46,699 nucleotides of DNA from CAZALT01 sp964485515 (lineage in GTDB: Bacteria; Actinomycetota; Acidimicrobiia; Acidimicrobiales; Acidimicrobilacustridaceae). Where the stretch lies: the NCBI GenBank assembly GCA_964485515.1, contig CAZALT010000006.1, positions 1 through 46,699 on the forward strand, in the 5' to 3' direction. A program made the position numbers and the translations under genes. Positions 39,724-46,699 of this stretch are shown piece by piece (within the stretch, counting starts at the first letter, position 1; the number at the start of each line of letters is the position of its first letter). Under the pieces are notes generated by a model. That model was not told the DNA's origin, did no database searches, and saw nothing but the letters and a program-made list of their open reading frames with translations.

Positions 39724-40176
39724 ATGGTCGAGCAGGCGAGAGAGCACACCACGATCAAGGCCTCGGTGCAGACGTGTTTCGACACGCTCACCGACTTCGA
39801 GAGCTACCCCAGCTGGGCTGGCGACCTGAAGGAGGCCATCGTCGTCGAGCGCAACGACGCCGGCCAGGCGATCGTCGTCGAGTACCGCGCCGCAGCGATG
39901 GGTCGCAGCACCACCTACCGGCTGCGCTACGACTACGCCGAGGCACCCCATCGCCTGGGGTGGCGTCTCGACGAGGGCGACATCCAGCGAGAGCTCGACG
40001 GTGCCTACGTGCTCGAACCCAACGCCGATGAGCCCGCGTTCACCGACGTCGCCTACGACCTGTCGATCGATCTCATCATGCCCATCCCGGGCTTCGTGAA
40101 GCGCCGGGCCGAGGCGCGCATCCTCAAGACCGCCCTCGACTCGCTCAAAGAGCGCGTCGAGGGTTCGGCCGTCTGA
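39724..40176 (+). CDS. SRPBCC (START-like) lipid/ligand-binding protein
   Basis: The 150-residue protein of the polyketide cyclase/START-like superfamily shows the family's N-terminal pattern (IKASVQTCFDTLTDFESYPSWAGDLKEAIVVER), a beta-grip and a long C-terminal helix (RAEARILKTALDSLKERVEG). It likely binds a hydrophobic ligand in a cavity. It is followed at 21 bp by the ArsA-type ATPase; the same pair occurs in mycobacteria (Rv2185c and Rv2184c, from memory). Role unknown, possibly lipid handling together with PimB. Confidence 0.88.
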   Translation: MVEQAREHTTIKASVQTCFDTLTDFESYPSWAGDLKEAIVVERNDAGQAIVVEYRAAAMGRSTTYRLRYDYAEAPHRLGWRLDEGDIQRELDGAYVLEPNADEPAFTDVAYDLSIDLIMPIPGFVKRRAEARILKTALDSLKERVEGSAV

Positions 40177-40197
40177 CCTTCGGACCGGCTGGGCTCG

Positions 40198-41478
40198 TTG
40201 CGCGTCCTCCTCTTCACCGGCAAAGGGGGCGTTGGCAAGACATCCGTGGCGGCGGCCACCGCCTTGCGCTGCGCCGACGGAGGCGCTCGAACGCTGGTGA
40301 TGTCGACCGACCCGGCGCACTCGCTGTCCGACTCGTTCGACGTCTACCTCGGCAGCACGCCGACGGCGATCACGCCGCTGCTCTCGGGCCAGCAGCTCGA
40401 CGCGACCGAGCGCATGGAGAACGAGTGGGGCGACATCCAGACCTATCTCACCGAGATCTTCAGCTGGGCGGGGGCCGAAGGCATCGAAGCCGAGGAGCTC
40501 TCGGTTCCGCCCGGTCTCGATGAGCTCTTCAGCCTGACCGACATCAAGACCCATGCCGACTCGGGAGAATGGGACGTGCTCGTCGTGGACTGCGCGCCCA
40601 CCGCCGAGACGATCCGACTGCTGTCGTTGCCCGACCTCCTCGAGTTCTACATGGAGCGGGTCTTCCCCATGGGGCGGCGCATCAACCGCCTCGTGTCGCC
40701 CGTGCTGCGTCGGACGACGAACCTGCCGATCGCGGGCGATGACGTGTTCACCGCGACGCATCGGTTCTACGAACGCCTCGACGGCGTCAAACGGGTGCTG
40801 TCCGATCGGCAGACGACCAGCGTGCGGCTGGTCGTGAACCCCGAGCGCATGGTCATCGCCGAAGCCAGGCGCACCTACACCTACCTCTCGCTGTTCGGCT
40901 ATCGGGTCGACGCGGTGATGGCGAACCGCCTGCTGCCCGACGAGGTGACCGACCCCTGGTTCGAGCGGTGGCGCACGGCGCAGGCCGAGCACCTCACCGA
41001 GATCGAGGAAGGGTTCGCACCGCTGCCGGTGCTGCGCGCCGCGCTCGCCCAGGAGGAGCTGGTCGGGCTCGATCGGCTGCGAGCGTTCGCCCGGGAGCTG
41101 TACGGAACCATCGATCCCGCCGCCGTCCTCCACGAGGGTGAGCCGTTCCGCATCGAACAGGTCGGCGAGGAGTTCGCGCTCGTCCAGGAGCTCCCCTTCG
41201 CCGATCGCGACGATCTCGAGGTGGGCCGTCGCGACAGCGAGCTGCTCGTTCGCATCGGTCCCTACCGACGGAGCTTCGCCCTACCCGACTCGCTACGCAG
41301 GCGACAGGTCACCGGCGCCCAGCTGCGCGACGGTGAGCTGCGAGTATCGTTCGGAGTTCCTGCACGCGATGGTGCATCGCAGGAAACCGGTCAATCAGGC
41401 GCCGGATCTGCCGATGGTTCTCCTGTTGGCGCCGGGAGACGCAGGCAACCCGACGGCGCCGATGGGAGGACATCGTGA
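40198..41478 (+). CDS. ArsA-type anion-transporting/GET3-like ATPase
   Basis: The 426-residue deviant Walker A ATPase starts with TTG. The P-loop FTGKGGVGKT (residues 6-15), VMSTDPAHSLSDSF (switch), VVDCAPTAETIRLL and VVNPERMVIAEARRTYTYL match ArsA/GET3 proteins. The C-terminal domain (about 315-390) is HSP20-like, as in many actinobacterial ArsA homologues, and a Gly/Ser tail follows. No arsenite-binding Cys triad or ArsB is present, so arsenic export is unlikely; a chaperone-like or envelope-protein function is more probable. Its stop overlaps the GTG of the next small gene. Confidence 0.88.
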   Translation: MRVLLFTGKGGVGKTSVAAATALRCADGGARTLVMSTDPAHSLSDSFDVYLGSTPTAITPLLSGQQLDATERMENEWGDIQTYLTEIFSWAGAEGIEAEELSVPPGLDELFSLTDIKTHADSGEWDVLVVDCAPTAETIRLLSLPDLLEFYMERVFPMGRRINRLVSPVLRRTTNLPIAGDDVFTATHRFYERLDGVKRVLSDRQTTSVRLVVNPERMVIAEARRTYTYLSLFGYRVDAVMANRLLPDEVTDPWFERWRTAQAEHLTEIEEGFAPLPVLRAALAQEELVGLDRLRAFARELYGTIDPAAVLHEGEPFRIEQVGEEFALVQELPFADRDDLEVGRRDSELLVRIGPYRRSFALPDSLRRRQVTGAQLRDGELRVSFGVPARDGASQETGQSGAGSADGSPVGAGRRRQPDGADGRTS

Positions 41479-41849
41479 ACGAGGCCATGAACGAGAGTCG
41501 AGCTGCTGCCGGTGCCGAACACCTCCAGACCGCAGCGCTCGAGATGATCTCGGCCGTTCGTGCCTTCCTCGATGTCGCCGAGGACGTGGTGTCGAGCAAC
41601 GATCGCATCGACGACCTCGGCCGCATCGTGGGTTCGGTGGCACAGGGCGTGTCCAACGCGACAGGGATCAACGTCCCGGGAGCGCGACCGGGGGGACCGG
41701 CTCCCGAACCGACGCCTGGTGCCGGTGGTGGTCGCGGTGCCGATCGTGGCGATGGCGAAGCGTCGACGCCATCGGATGCGGCCGCGGCGTCGGCGGGGCC
41801 CGATGCCGATCTTCGCCAATCGGGCGTCCAGCACATCCGGGTGTCCTGA
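41475..41849 (+). CDS. small protein downstream of the ArsA-type ATPase
   Basis: The 124-residue protein has an N-terminal helical segment (HLQTAALEMISAVRAFLDVAEDVVSSNDRIDDLGRIVGSVAQGV, residues about 16-60) followed by a disordered Pro/Gly/Ala/Asp tail. The GTG overlaps the ATPase stop and one base separates its stop from the next ATG, so it is translated with both neighbours. It probably acts with the ATPase. No family name can be given. Confidence 0.75.
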   Translation: MNEAMNESRAAAGAEHLQTAALEMISAVRAFLDVAEDVVSSNDRIDDLGRIVGSVAQGVSNATGINVPGARPGGPAPEPTPGAGGGRGADRGDGEASTPSDAAAASAGPDADLRQSGVQHIRVS

Positions 41850-41850
41850 C

Positions 41851-44007
41851 ATGCGTCTGATCCAGCTCGACCCCAACGGCTCGGACGAGAGCGCGCTCGA
41901 TCTCCATCCGATGATCACCGTCATCACCGGTGTCGACCAGGCCGCCCGTCAGCGCATCGTCGACAGCGTCTCGGCGTTGCCCCGGGGTGCCGATCCGGGC
42001 ATGCGTGGGCTCGTCGAGGCGTTCGGCATCATGCTCGACCTCACGCCCGAGGTGCTGGCCATGCTCGATCTGCACAGCGACCTCGATGTCGTGGTGCGGG
42101 CGAGCGACGTGCCACCGGCCCAGGCCGGCAGCGCGTCCCCGGCGGGCGCCACGGTGCGCGTGTCGGTCGAGCAGTTCCTCGCCGATGCCCCCGAGGGGCG
42201 CCACGCCGAGCTCGACGTCGCTCGCAAGGGCCAGGAGGACGCCCGCGTCGCCCTCGAGATCTTCCGTGACAGCGCCTCCCGTGCCAGTGACGACCTCAGC
42301 GTCGTCACCAGTCGTCGTCAACGCGCCGAGGCGGCGCTCGGTGCGCTGCGCGATCAGGAGGAGGCGGCCGAAAGCCACCTTGGCTCCGACGACGACGTGA
42401 CCCCGGAGCTCGACGAGGTCGAGGTCGGGGCACGTCGCCTCGCGCTCGAGTCCGACGCAGCCGACCTCCAGGCCACGGTCAGCCAGATCGACGTGGCGCT
42501 CAGCGAGCTCGCCGCCATCGACACGCGTCCCATCCACGTGCTGCTCGACGCCATCAAGGAACCGGTCGAGATCGAATGGGTCGAGTCCGACCGGGCCCAG
42601 GCGCTGGCCGACGAGCTCGTGGCGGTTCAGGCGCAGATGGCCGCGGTCGAGGCGCACCTCGAAGCCGAGGGTCGGGGACCGAGCGCGGCGATGACGCGGC
42701 TCGAGGCGGCACGCGCCAACCTCCAGGCCGCCGAGCGGGCCATGACCAAGCCGCAGCTCTCGCCCGATGACATCGCCGAGCTCGAGGCGGCCCACGACGG
42801 GCTGCTCGAAGCCGAGTCGAAGCTGTCCGGTTTCATGAAGAAGGGTGGTCAGAAGCGCCTCGACGAGGCAGCCGCGCGGCAGCAGGCCGTGCTCGACCGA
42901 GTCGGCTTCCCCACGTGGAGCGCCTACGTCATGGGCGCCGGCCTCATGGCCATCGACCCGATGGCCGAGGCCAAGCTCGAGCAGGCCCGGTTCGACCTCG
43001 AGGCCGCCGAGACCAACTGGGCGAACGTCTCGGGCATGCTCGAGACCGATCCCGAGTACGGCGCGCTGATCGACCGGCTCGAGACCATCCTCGTGGAGGC
43101 CCGCGACCTGCTCGATGGGGCCGAGCCGGAGGATCTCGATCGAGCGTTGCGCGAGTTGCGGGTGCCGCGCCGAGAGGTCAGTGCCGAGGACCTCTCCGAC
43201 GCGCTCGCCTACCAGCTCGAGCTCATCGGCTTGAGCTTCGGCGGGTCGAACCCGTCCGTTCAGCAGACCGTCGTCGTCGCCGAGGCCTTCCTCGCCGAGA
43301 CCGCAGGCATCGAGGATCGCATCGAGGAGCTGAAGGCGCAGCGTTCCGACGTCACGTCTCGCCTCGCCGCAGCAGAGGGCGAGCTCATGGCTCTGGCGGT
43401 GTCGCACCCCGAGCCGACGATCGACCTGACCGATGGTGCCGAGGTCGCGGGCTTCCCCGACGACCCCGCGGGTTTCGCCGACCCTGTCGAGAGCGAGCCG
43501 GTGTTCGTCGATCGGGCTGCGCTCGAGGCCGAGTTGGCCCAGGCGCTCGAAGATGAGCAGGAGGCGCTCGAGATGTTCGAGGCCCGCGAGGCCCTGCTCG
43601 ACACGGCCATGCGCTCCGAGGCCGTGGCATCGAGCCGGCTGATCCGCGTCGCGTCGGACCTCGCCGAGCGGAGCAGCGAGGCACGCCCCGAGAGCGAGCC
43701 TGCGTTCGAGGTCGCGCCGGGCGACAGCGATGGGCAGGCCGGTCCCGAAGCCATCGAGTTCTACCTGCTCGCCCGCCTCGCGGCGCAACGTCATCTGTCC
43801 TTCGCGGGGTCGGTGCCGCTGGTGGTCGACGACGCCCTCGTCGCGGTGCCACCTTCGATGGTGCCGGGGCTGCTCACCAAGTTCGAGCGAATGGCCGAGG
43901 CGGTGCAGATCATCTACCTGTCCGACGATCCGGTCGTGGAACGCTGGGCCAGCGGTATCGGGTTCCAGATGGCGGCGGTCGTGCCCGTGCCGTCCGGGTT
44001 CGCTTGA
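41851..44007 (+). CDS. SMC/SbcC-like coiled-coil protein with degenerate ATPase motifs
   Basis: The 718-residue protein has an N-terminal strand-loop (DLHPMITVITGVDQAARQRIVDSV, about residues 17-40) that stands where SMC and RecN proteins have Walker A, but the GxxGxGK[ST] residues are missing. The middle (about 120-620) is Ala/Glu/Leu/Arg-rich coiled coil in several blocks, with a break near MKKGGQKRLDEAA. The C-terminal part has VPLVVDDALVAVPPSMVPGLLTKFERMAEAVQIIYLSDDPVVERWA, which looks like Walker B and the following switch (VVDDAL, LSDDP). It is probably an ABC-ATPase-fold scaffold that has lost or altered nucleotide binding. It lies in one operon with the ArsA-type ATPase; function unknown. 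Confidence 0.75.
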   Translation: MRLIQLDPNGSDESALDLHPMITVITGVDQAARQRIVDSVSALPRGADPGMRGLVEAFGIMLDLTPEVLAMLDLHSDLDVVVRASDVPPAQAGSASPAGATVRVSVEQFLADAPEGRHAELDVARKGQEDARVALEIFRDSASRASDDLSVVTSRRQRAEAALGALRDQEEAAESHLGSDDDVTPELDEVEVGARRLALESDAADLQATVSQIDVALSELAAIDTRPIHVLLDAIKEPVEIEWVESDRAQALADELVAVQAQMAAVEAHLEAEGRGPSAAMTRLEAARANLQAAERAMTKPQLSPDDIAELEAAHDGLLEAESKLSGFMKKGGQKRLDEAAARQQAVLDRVGFPTWSAYVMGAGLMAIDPMAEAKLEQARFDLEAAETNWANVSGMLETDPEYGALIDRLETILVEARDLLDGAEPEDLDRALRELRVPRREVSAEDLSDALAYQLELIGLSFGGSNPSVQQTVVVAEAFLAETAGIEDRIEELKAQRSDVTSRLAAAEGELMALAVSHPEPTIDLTDGAEVAGFPDDPAGFADPVESEPVFVDRAALEAELAQALEDEQEALEMFEAREALLDTAMRSEAVASSRLIRVASDLAERSSEARPESEPAFEVAPGDSDGQAGPEAIEFYLLARLAAQRHLSFAGSVPLVVDDALVAVPPSMVPGLLTKFERMAEAVQIIYLSDDPVVERWASGIGFQMAAVVPVPSGFA

Positions 44008-44093
44008 GGGATCGACCCCGTCGCCGCCGTCCACATCAGCTCGGCGAGATCAGCCCGGTCAGATCAGCGCGGCAGCACCCGGCGCGATCGCCC

Positions 44094-44120
44094 TACGATG
44101 GCGCCGATCCGACGGAGGGG
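44094..44120 (+). promoter_or_regulatory. promoter and ribosome site of the baeRF gene
   Basis: The -10-like TACGAT (44094-44099) places the mRNA start near 44106. GGAGGGGG (44114-44121) then stands before the TTG at 44128. This makes TTG the likely start, rather than the upstream ATG that overlaps the -10 box. Confidence 0.5.
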
Positions 44121-44127
44121 GCTCGAC

Positions 44128-45237
44128 TTGACCGAGATCGCTGAGCGAACGATTCGAGAGCTTGCGGCTTTCCGCAGCCCCGATGCGCCTGTGGTGTCCT
44201 GCTACCTCGACGTCGACGGTCGCCGCCACGTGCGGAGTCAGGACGTCGAAGCCGAGCTCGATCGGCTGATACGGGCCGCGGGCTCCCGCACGAACGGTGC
44301 GAATGCCGACCTCGACCGAATCGCGTCCTACGTGCGGGCAGGGTTCGATCGTTCGAACGTGCGCGGTCTCGCGCTGTTCTCGTGTACCGCCGAGGACCTG
44401 TGGACCGTCGTCCCGCTCCCGGTGTCGGTCACCAGCCAGCTGGTGGTGAACTCGGCACCGGCCGTCACCCAGCTCGAATCGGTCCTGCAGGACCTCGAGC
44501 CGGTGGGCGTGCTGCTCGTCGATCGACAGTCGGCCCGGATGCTCGTGTTCGCCAAGGGCGAGCTCATCGACCACTCGGAGCTGTTCGAGGAGGTGCCGCG
44601 TGACATCGACACCCGCGGCCACAGCGATCGCGGTCGAGCGAGCGACGACCAGCACGTCGAGGAGCTCGTCACCCAGCATCTGCGCCACTCGGCCGAGGTC
44701 GCCTTCCGCGTCTGGCAGAACCACTCGTTCCAGCACCTCGTGGTGGGTGCGCATCCTTCCGTGCAGTCGACGATCCGGTCGGCCCTGCACCCCTACCTGC
44801 GGGAACGGTTGACCGATCCGATCGACATCTCCATCGCCGCGACCGAAGGTCAGGTCCGCGATGTCGTCACGGAGGTGTCAGCCGCACTCGAACGGGCACG
44901 CGAGGCCACCCGGGTCGGGCGGTTGCGCGACGAGCTGGCCCGCGGAGGCCGAGCCGCGTCGGGACTCGACGACACGCTCGACGCGCTCAACCGTCGCCGT
45001 GTCGAGGTCCTGTTCGTGTCGTCGGGCTACGCCGAGTCCGGGTGGCGGGCCTCCGATGGCAGCCTGTTCCGGGTGGGTCCGAGATCCCCGCTCGACGGCA
45101 GCGAGATGGAGCGGCTCGACAACGTCGTCGAGGAGGCGGTCGACCTCGCCATCTCCAGCTCGTGCCTCGTCGACGTCGTGGTCGACAACGCCGACCTCGA
45201 CGTCGTGGGTCGGTTCGCCGCGCTCCTGCGCTACTGA
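44128..45237 (+). CDS. baeRF (eRF1-like release factor) family protein
   Basis: The 369-residue protein resembles the bacterial archaeo-eukaryotic release factor (baeRF) families: an N-terminal domain (PDAPVVSCYLDVDGRRHVRSQDVEAELDRL), then an eRF1-like middle domain (PVGVLLVDRQSARMLVFAKGELIDHSELFEEVP), then a C-terminal ribosomal-L7Ae-like fold (LNRRRVEVLFVSSGYAESGW). No GGQ tripeptide is seen, so peptidyl-tRNA hydrolysis is uncertain; a ribosome-rescue or stress role is suspected for the family. TTG is chosen because of the strong ribosome site just upstream. The gene is complete, and a scaffold gap follows 6 bp after its stop. Confidence 0.8.
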   Translation: MTEIAERTIRELAAFRSPDAPVVSCYLDVDGRRHVRSQDVEAELDRLIRAAGSRTNGANADLDRIASYVRAGFDRSNVRGLALFSCTAEDLWTVVPLPVSVTSQLVVNSAPAVTQLESVLQDLEPVGVLLVDRQSARMLVFAKGELIDHSELFEEVPRDIDTRGHSDRGRASDDQHVEELVTQHLRHSAEVAFRVWQNHSFQHLVVGAHPSVQSTIRSALHPYLRERLTDPIDISIAATEGQVRDVVTEVSAALERAREATRVGRLRDELARGGRAASGLDDTLDALNRRRVEVLFVSSGYAESGWRASDGSLFRVGPRSPLDGSEMERLDNVVEEAVDLAISSSCLVDVVVDNADLDVVGRFAALLRY

Positions 45238-45243
45238 CTCGGG

Positions 45244-45343
45244 NNNNNNNNNNNNNNNNNNNNNNNNNNNNNNNNNNNNNNNNNNNNNNNNNNNNNNNNN
45301 NNNNNNNNNNNNNNNNNNNNNNNNNNNNNNNNNNNNNNNNNNN
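45244..45343. other. 100-N scaffold gap
   Basis: In contrast to the first gap, the flanking bases do not repeat each other. The true length is unknown; 100 is probably a placeholder. Any promoter or short gene between the release-factor-like and kinase genes would be hidden here. Confidence 0.9.
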
Positions 45344-45351
45344 CAAGGGTC

Positions 45352-46326
45352 GTGACGGACTCCAGGGTCGTGCTCGGCCTCGATGTCGGCGGTACGAAGG
45401 TGGCCGGTCGGGCGTTCTCGCTCGACGCCCCGACCACGGCGCTGGCCGAGGACATCGAGCCGACTCCCACCGGCGCCGGCGCCGGCGCCATCGTCGACAC
45501 GATCGCGGCTGTCGGCGACCGGGTGAGGTCCGCCCCGGCCGTGGTCGCCGCTGGGGGAGTGGTCGGGGTCGGGGTCGGGATGCCCGGGTTGGTGGCCGGC
45601 GACGGCGTCCTCCGCTTCGGGCCCAACCTGCCCGGCGTCTTCGACCTCGACGTGCGCGCCGAGCTCGAGCGCCGCTTCGGTCTTCCGGTGGTCGTGGACA
45701 ACGATGCCAACTGTGCGGCGTGGTGCGAGGTGGTGCTCGGCGCGGCGAAGGGCTACCAGCACGTCCTCGCAGTCACGCTCGGCACGGGCATCGGTGGCGG
45801 GCTCGTGGTCGACGGATCTCTGTGGCGCGGCGCCCACGGCTTCGCCGGCGAGCCGGGCCACATGGTCGTCGACCCGGACGGGCCCGAGTGCCGGTGCGGT
45901 CGGCGCGGGTGCTGGGAGCGCTACGGCTCCGGGTCAGGTCTCGGCTACCTCGGCCGCAACGCGGCACGGGACGGCAAGCTCGGAGGCGTGCTCGCCGCCG
46001 TCGGTGGCGACATCGGCGCGATCCGGGGCGAGCACGTCTCGAAGGCCGCCGTCGCCGGTGACGCCGAGGCGCTCGTGGTGCTGCGCGAGCTTGCGTGGTG
46101 GGTCGCGCTCGGCCTGGCCAACCTGGTGAACGTCCTCGACGTCGAGCTCGTCGTCGTCGGAGGCGGACTCGCCCGCGCCGGGGACGTCCTCCTCGACCCG
46201 GTCAACGAGGCGTTTCGCGGGCTGGTGCTCGCCCCCGATCACCGCCCGACCGTGCCGATCGTCGGCGCCCACTTCGGTCCCGAGTCCGGCGCCCTGGGCG
46301 CGGGACTGCTCGCGCCCGTCCCCTGA
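45352..46326 (+). CDS. ROK family sugar kinase (glucokinase-like)
   Basis: The 324-residue kinase starts with GTG 8 bp after the scaffold gap. ATP-binding GLDVGGTKVAG is at the N-terminus, catalytic Asp in VDNDANCAAWCE, TLGTGIGGGLVVDG, and the ROK zinc motif GHMVVDPDGPECRCGRRGCWERYGSG (His plus CxCGxxGC). This set, with GxGxGG and the zinc site, fits glucokinase or another hexokinase of the ROK family, and not a ROK repressor, since no helix-turn-helix precedes it. The hexose cannot be named from the sequence. An upstream extension hidden in the gap is possible, but the GTG start fits the family. Confidence 0.9.
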   Translation: MTDSRVVLGLDVGGTKVAGRAFSLDAPTTALAEDIEPTPTGAGAGAIVDTIAAVGDRVRSAPAVVAAGGVVGVGVGMPGLVAGDGVLRFGPNLPGVFDLDVRAELERRFGLPVVVDNDANCAAWCEVVLGAAKGYQHVLAVTLGTGIGGGLVVDGSLWRGAHGFAGEPGHMVVDPDGPECRCGRRGCWERYGSGSGLGYLGRNAARDGKLGGVLAAVGGDIGAIRGEHVSKAAVAGDAEALVVLRELAWWVALGLANLVNVLDVELVVVGGGLARAGDVLLDPVNEAFRGLVLAPDHRPTVPIVGAHFGPESGALGAGLLAPVP

Positions 46327-46357
46327 CCTCGACCCACCCGCGGACCCCCACCACCCG

Positions 46358-46414
46358 GCTGTTCTGGCTGGACAGATAGGCCATATGTCCCGGGTCTTCC
46401 CAGCCAGAACGGCT
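46358..46414. terminator. nested inverted repeats after the kinase gene
   Basis: GCTGTTCTGGCTGG (from about 46358) pairs at 13 of 14 positions with CCAGCCAGAACGGC (ending about 46414). The loop contains GGACA / TGTCC as an inner stem. It lies 30 bp after the ROK kinase stop and ahead of the aminotransferase gene. A terminator or operator is possible; no T-run follows. Confidence 0.5.
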
Positions 46415-46438
46415 TCTATCGTGGGCGCGGGCAGCAGG

Positions 46439-46444
46439 TAGGGT
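46439..46444 (+). promoter_or_regulatory. -10-like element of the aminotransferase gene
   Basis: TAGGGT stands 8 nt before the ATG at 46453. The intervening CCGAGGCC contains at best a weak ribosome site (GAGG), so leaderless and led mRNAs are both possible. Confidence 0.4.
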
Positions 46445-46452
46445 CCGAGGCC

Positions 46453-46699
46453 ATGGAGTTCCGCCGAATCACCTCGCTTCCGCCGTACGTCTTCACGATC
46501 ATCGACTCGCTGAAGATCGAGGCCCGGCGAGCTGGGGAGGACGTCGTCGACTTCGGGTTCGGCAACCCTGACCTGCCCTCGCCGGACGTCGCGGTCGACA
46601 AGGTCATCGAGGCCGTCCAGAACCCGCGGAACCATCGCTACTCCTCGAGCCGTGGAATCCCGAAGCTGCGCCAAGCCGTGGCCGACCTCTACAAGCGCC
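46453..46699 (+). CDS. alaC: class I/II aminotransferase, AlaC-like (5' part, runs off the window)
   Basis: Only the first 82 codons are present. The translation MEFRRITSLPPYVFTIID, then FGFGNPDLPSPDVAVDKVIEAV and RYSSSRGIPKLRQAVADLYKR matches the N-terminal arm of AlaC-type alanine/glutamate-pyruvate aminotransferases, PLP enzymes that interconvert pyruvate and alanine using glutamate. The lysine that binds PLP lies beyond the window. Related LL-diaminopimelate or aspartate aminotransferases start differently, but more sequence is needed to be certain. Confidence 0.85.
   Translation, partial: MEFRRITSLPPYVFTIIDSLKIEARRAGEDVVDFGFGNPDLPSPDVAVDKVIEAVQNPRNHRYSSSRGIPKLRQAVADLYKR

Noticed and set aside
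40198..41478. Arsenite efflux ATPase
   Set aside because: No arsenite-binding cysteine triad, no ArsB, ArsR or ArsC nearby, and an HSP20-like C-terminal domain points to the non-arsenic actinobacterial branch.
44098..44127. ATG at 44098 as start of the baeRF protein
   Set aside because: It overlaps the TACGAT promoter hexamer and has no ribosome site, whereas GGAGGGGG stands just before the in-frame TTG at 44128.

Overview
The window is high-GC DNA, mostly coding, from an actinobacterium. The evidence is a WhiB iron-sulfur regulator, a PimB-type mannosyltransferase, an LCP cell-wall ligase, the actinobacterial DnaQ/GIY-YIG fusion nuclease preceded by a CGAAC-N4-GTTCG LexA-type box, frequent GTG and TTG starts, and many starts that sit 6-8 nt after a TANNNT hexamer (leaderless mRNAs). 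The class Acidimicrobiia fits the gene mix, but that is inference. Two 100-N scaffold gaps are present. The first (37495-37594) is flanked by the same 55 bp on both sides, so it is an artefact inside queG.

Positions 1-1811 hold a DrrAB-type ABC exporter. Positions 1938-16864 are an organosulfur-looking region. It contains a cysteine-dioxygenase-like cupin, a pirin, a cytoplasmic arylsulfatase, an IclR regulator, an enoyl-CoA hydratase, a cytoplasmic arylsulfotransferase-like protein and the stump of an alpha/beta hydrolase. A seven-gene operon follows: AprA-like flavoprotein, AprB-like ferredoxin, sulfonate-type ABC transporter (binding lipoprotein, permease, ATPase), then a second AprA-like and AprB-like pair. 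No FMN-dependent or 2-oxoglutarate-dependent desulfonating oxygenase is present, so the duplicated flavoprotein/ferredoxin pairs are the obvious candidates for handling the imported compound. A short motif, TCRRMTTTAN, recurs in four promoter regions of this part and may define its regulon.

The last ferredoxin gene converges on rnpB (RNase P RNA, minus strand), overlapping its 3' end. Next come two Tat-exported ferritin-like proteins (17282-18732) and a minus-strand glycerol/ether-lipid operon with overlapping genes: glpD, alkylglycerone-phosphate-synthase-like FAD enzyme, small membrane protein, glycerol kinase (18975-24146). Then follow an unknown Cys-containing protein, WhiB, trpD, an unknown membrane/coiled-coil protein, the DnaQ/GIY-YIG nuclease, an LCP protein, a small lipoprotein and a roughly 1500-residue surface protein with SLH domains (31109-35620).

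From 35725 to the end lie two small Cys-rich proteins, queG, pimB, a membrane protein, an SRPBCC protein, an ArsA-type ATPase, a small protein, an SMC-like protein with degenerate ATPase motifs, a baeRF-type release-factor-like protein, an ROK kinase and the start of an alaC-type aminotransferase. As far as I remember, the order trpD - exonuclease/UvrC-like - pimB - SRPBCC - ArsA resembles the Rv2192c-Rv2184c region of Mycobacterium tuberculosis, which suggests an old conserved block. A palindromic element with shared flanks lies just downstream of whiB, trpD and the nuclease gene, in the sense orientation each time.
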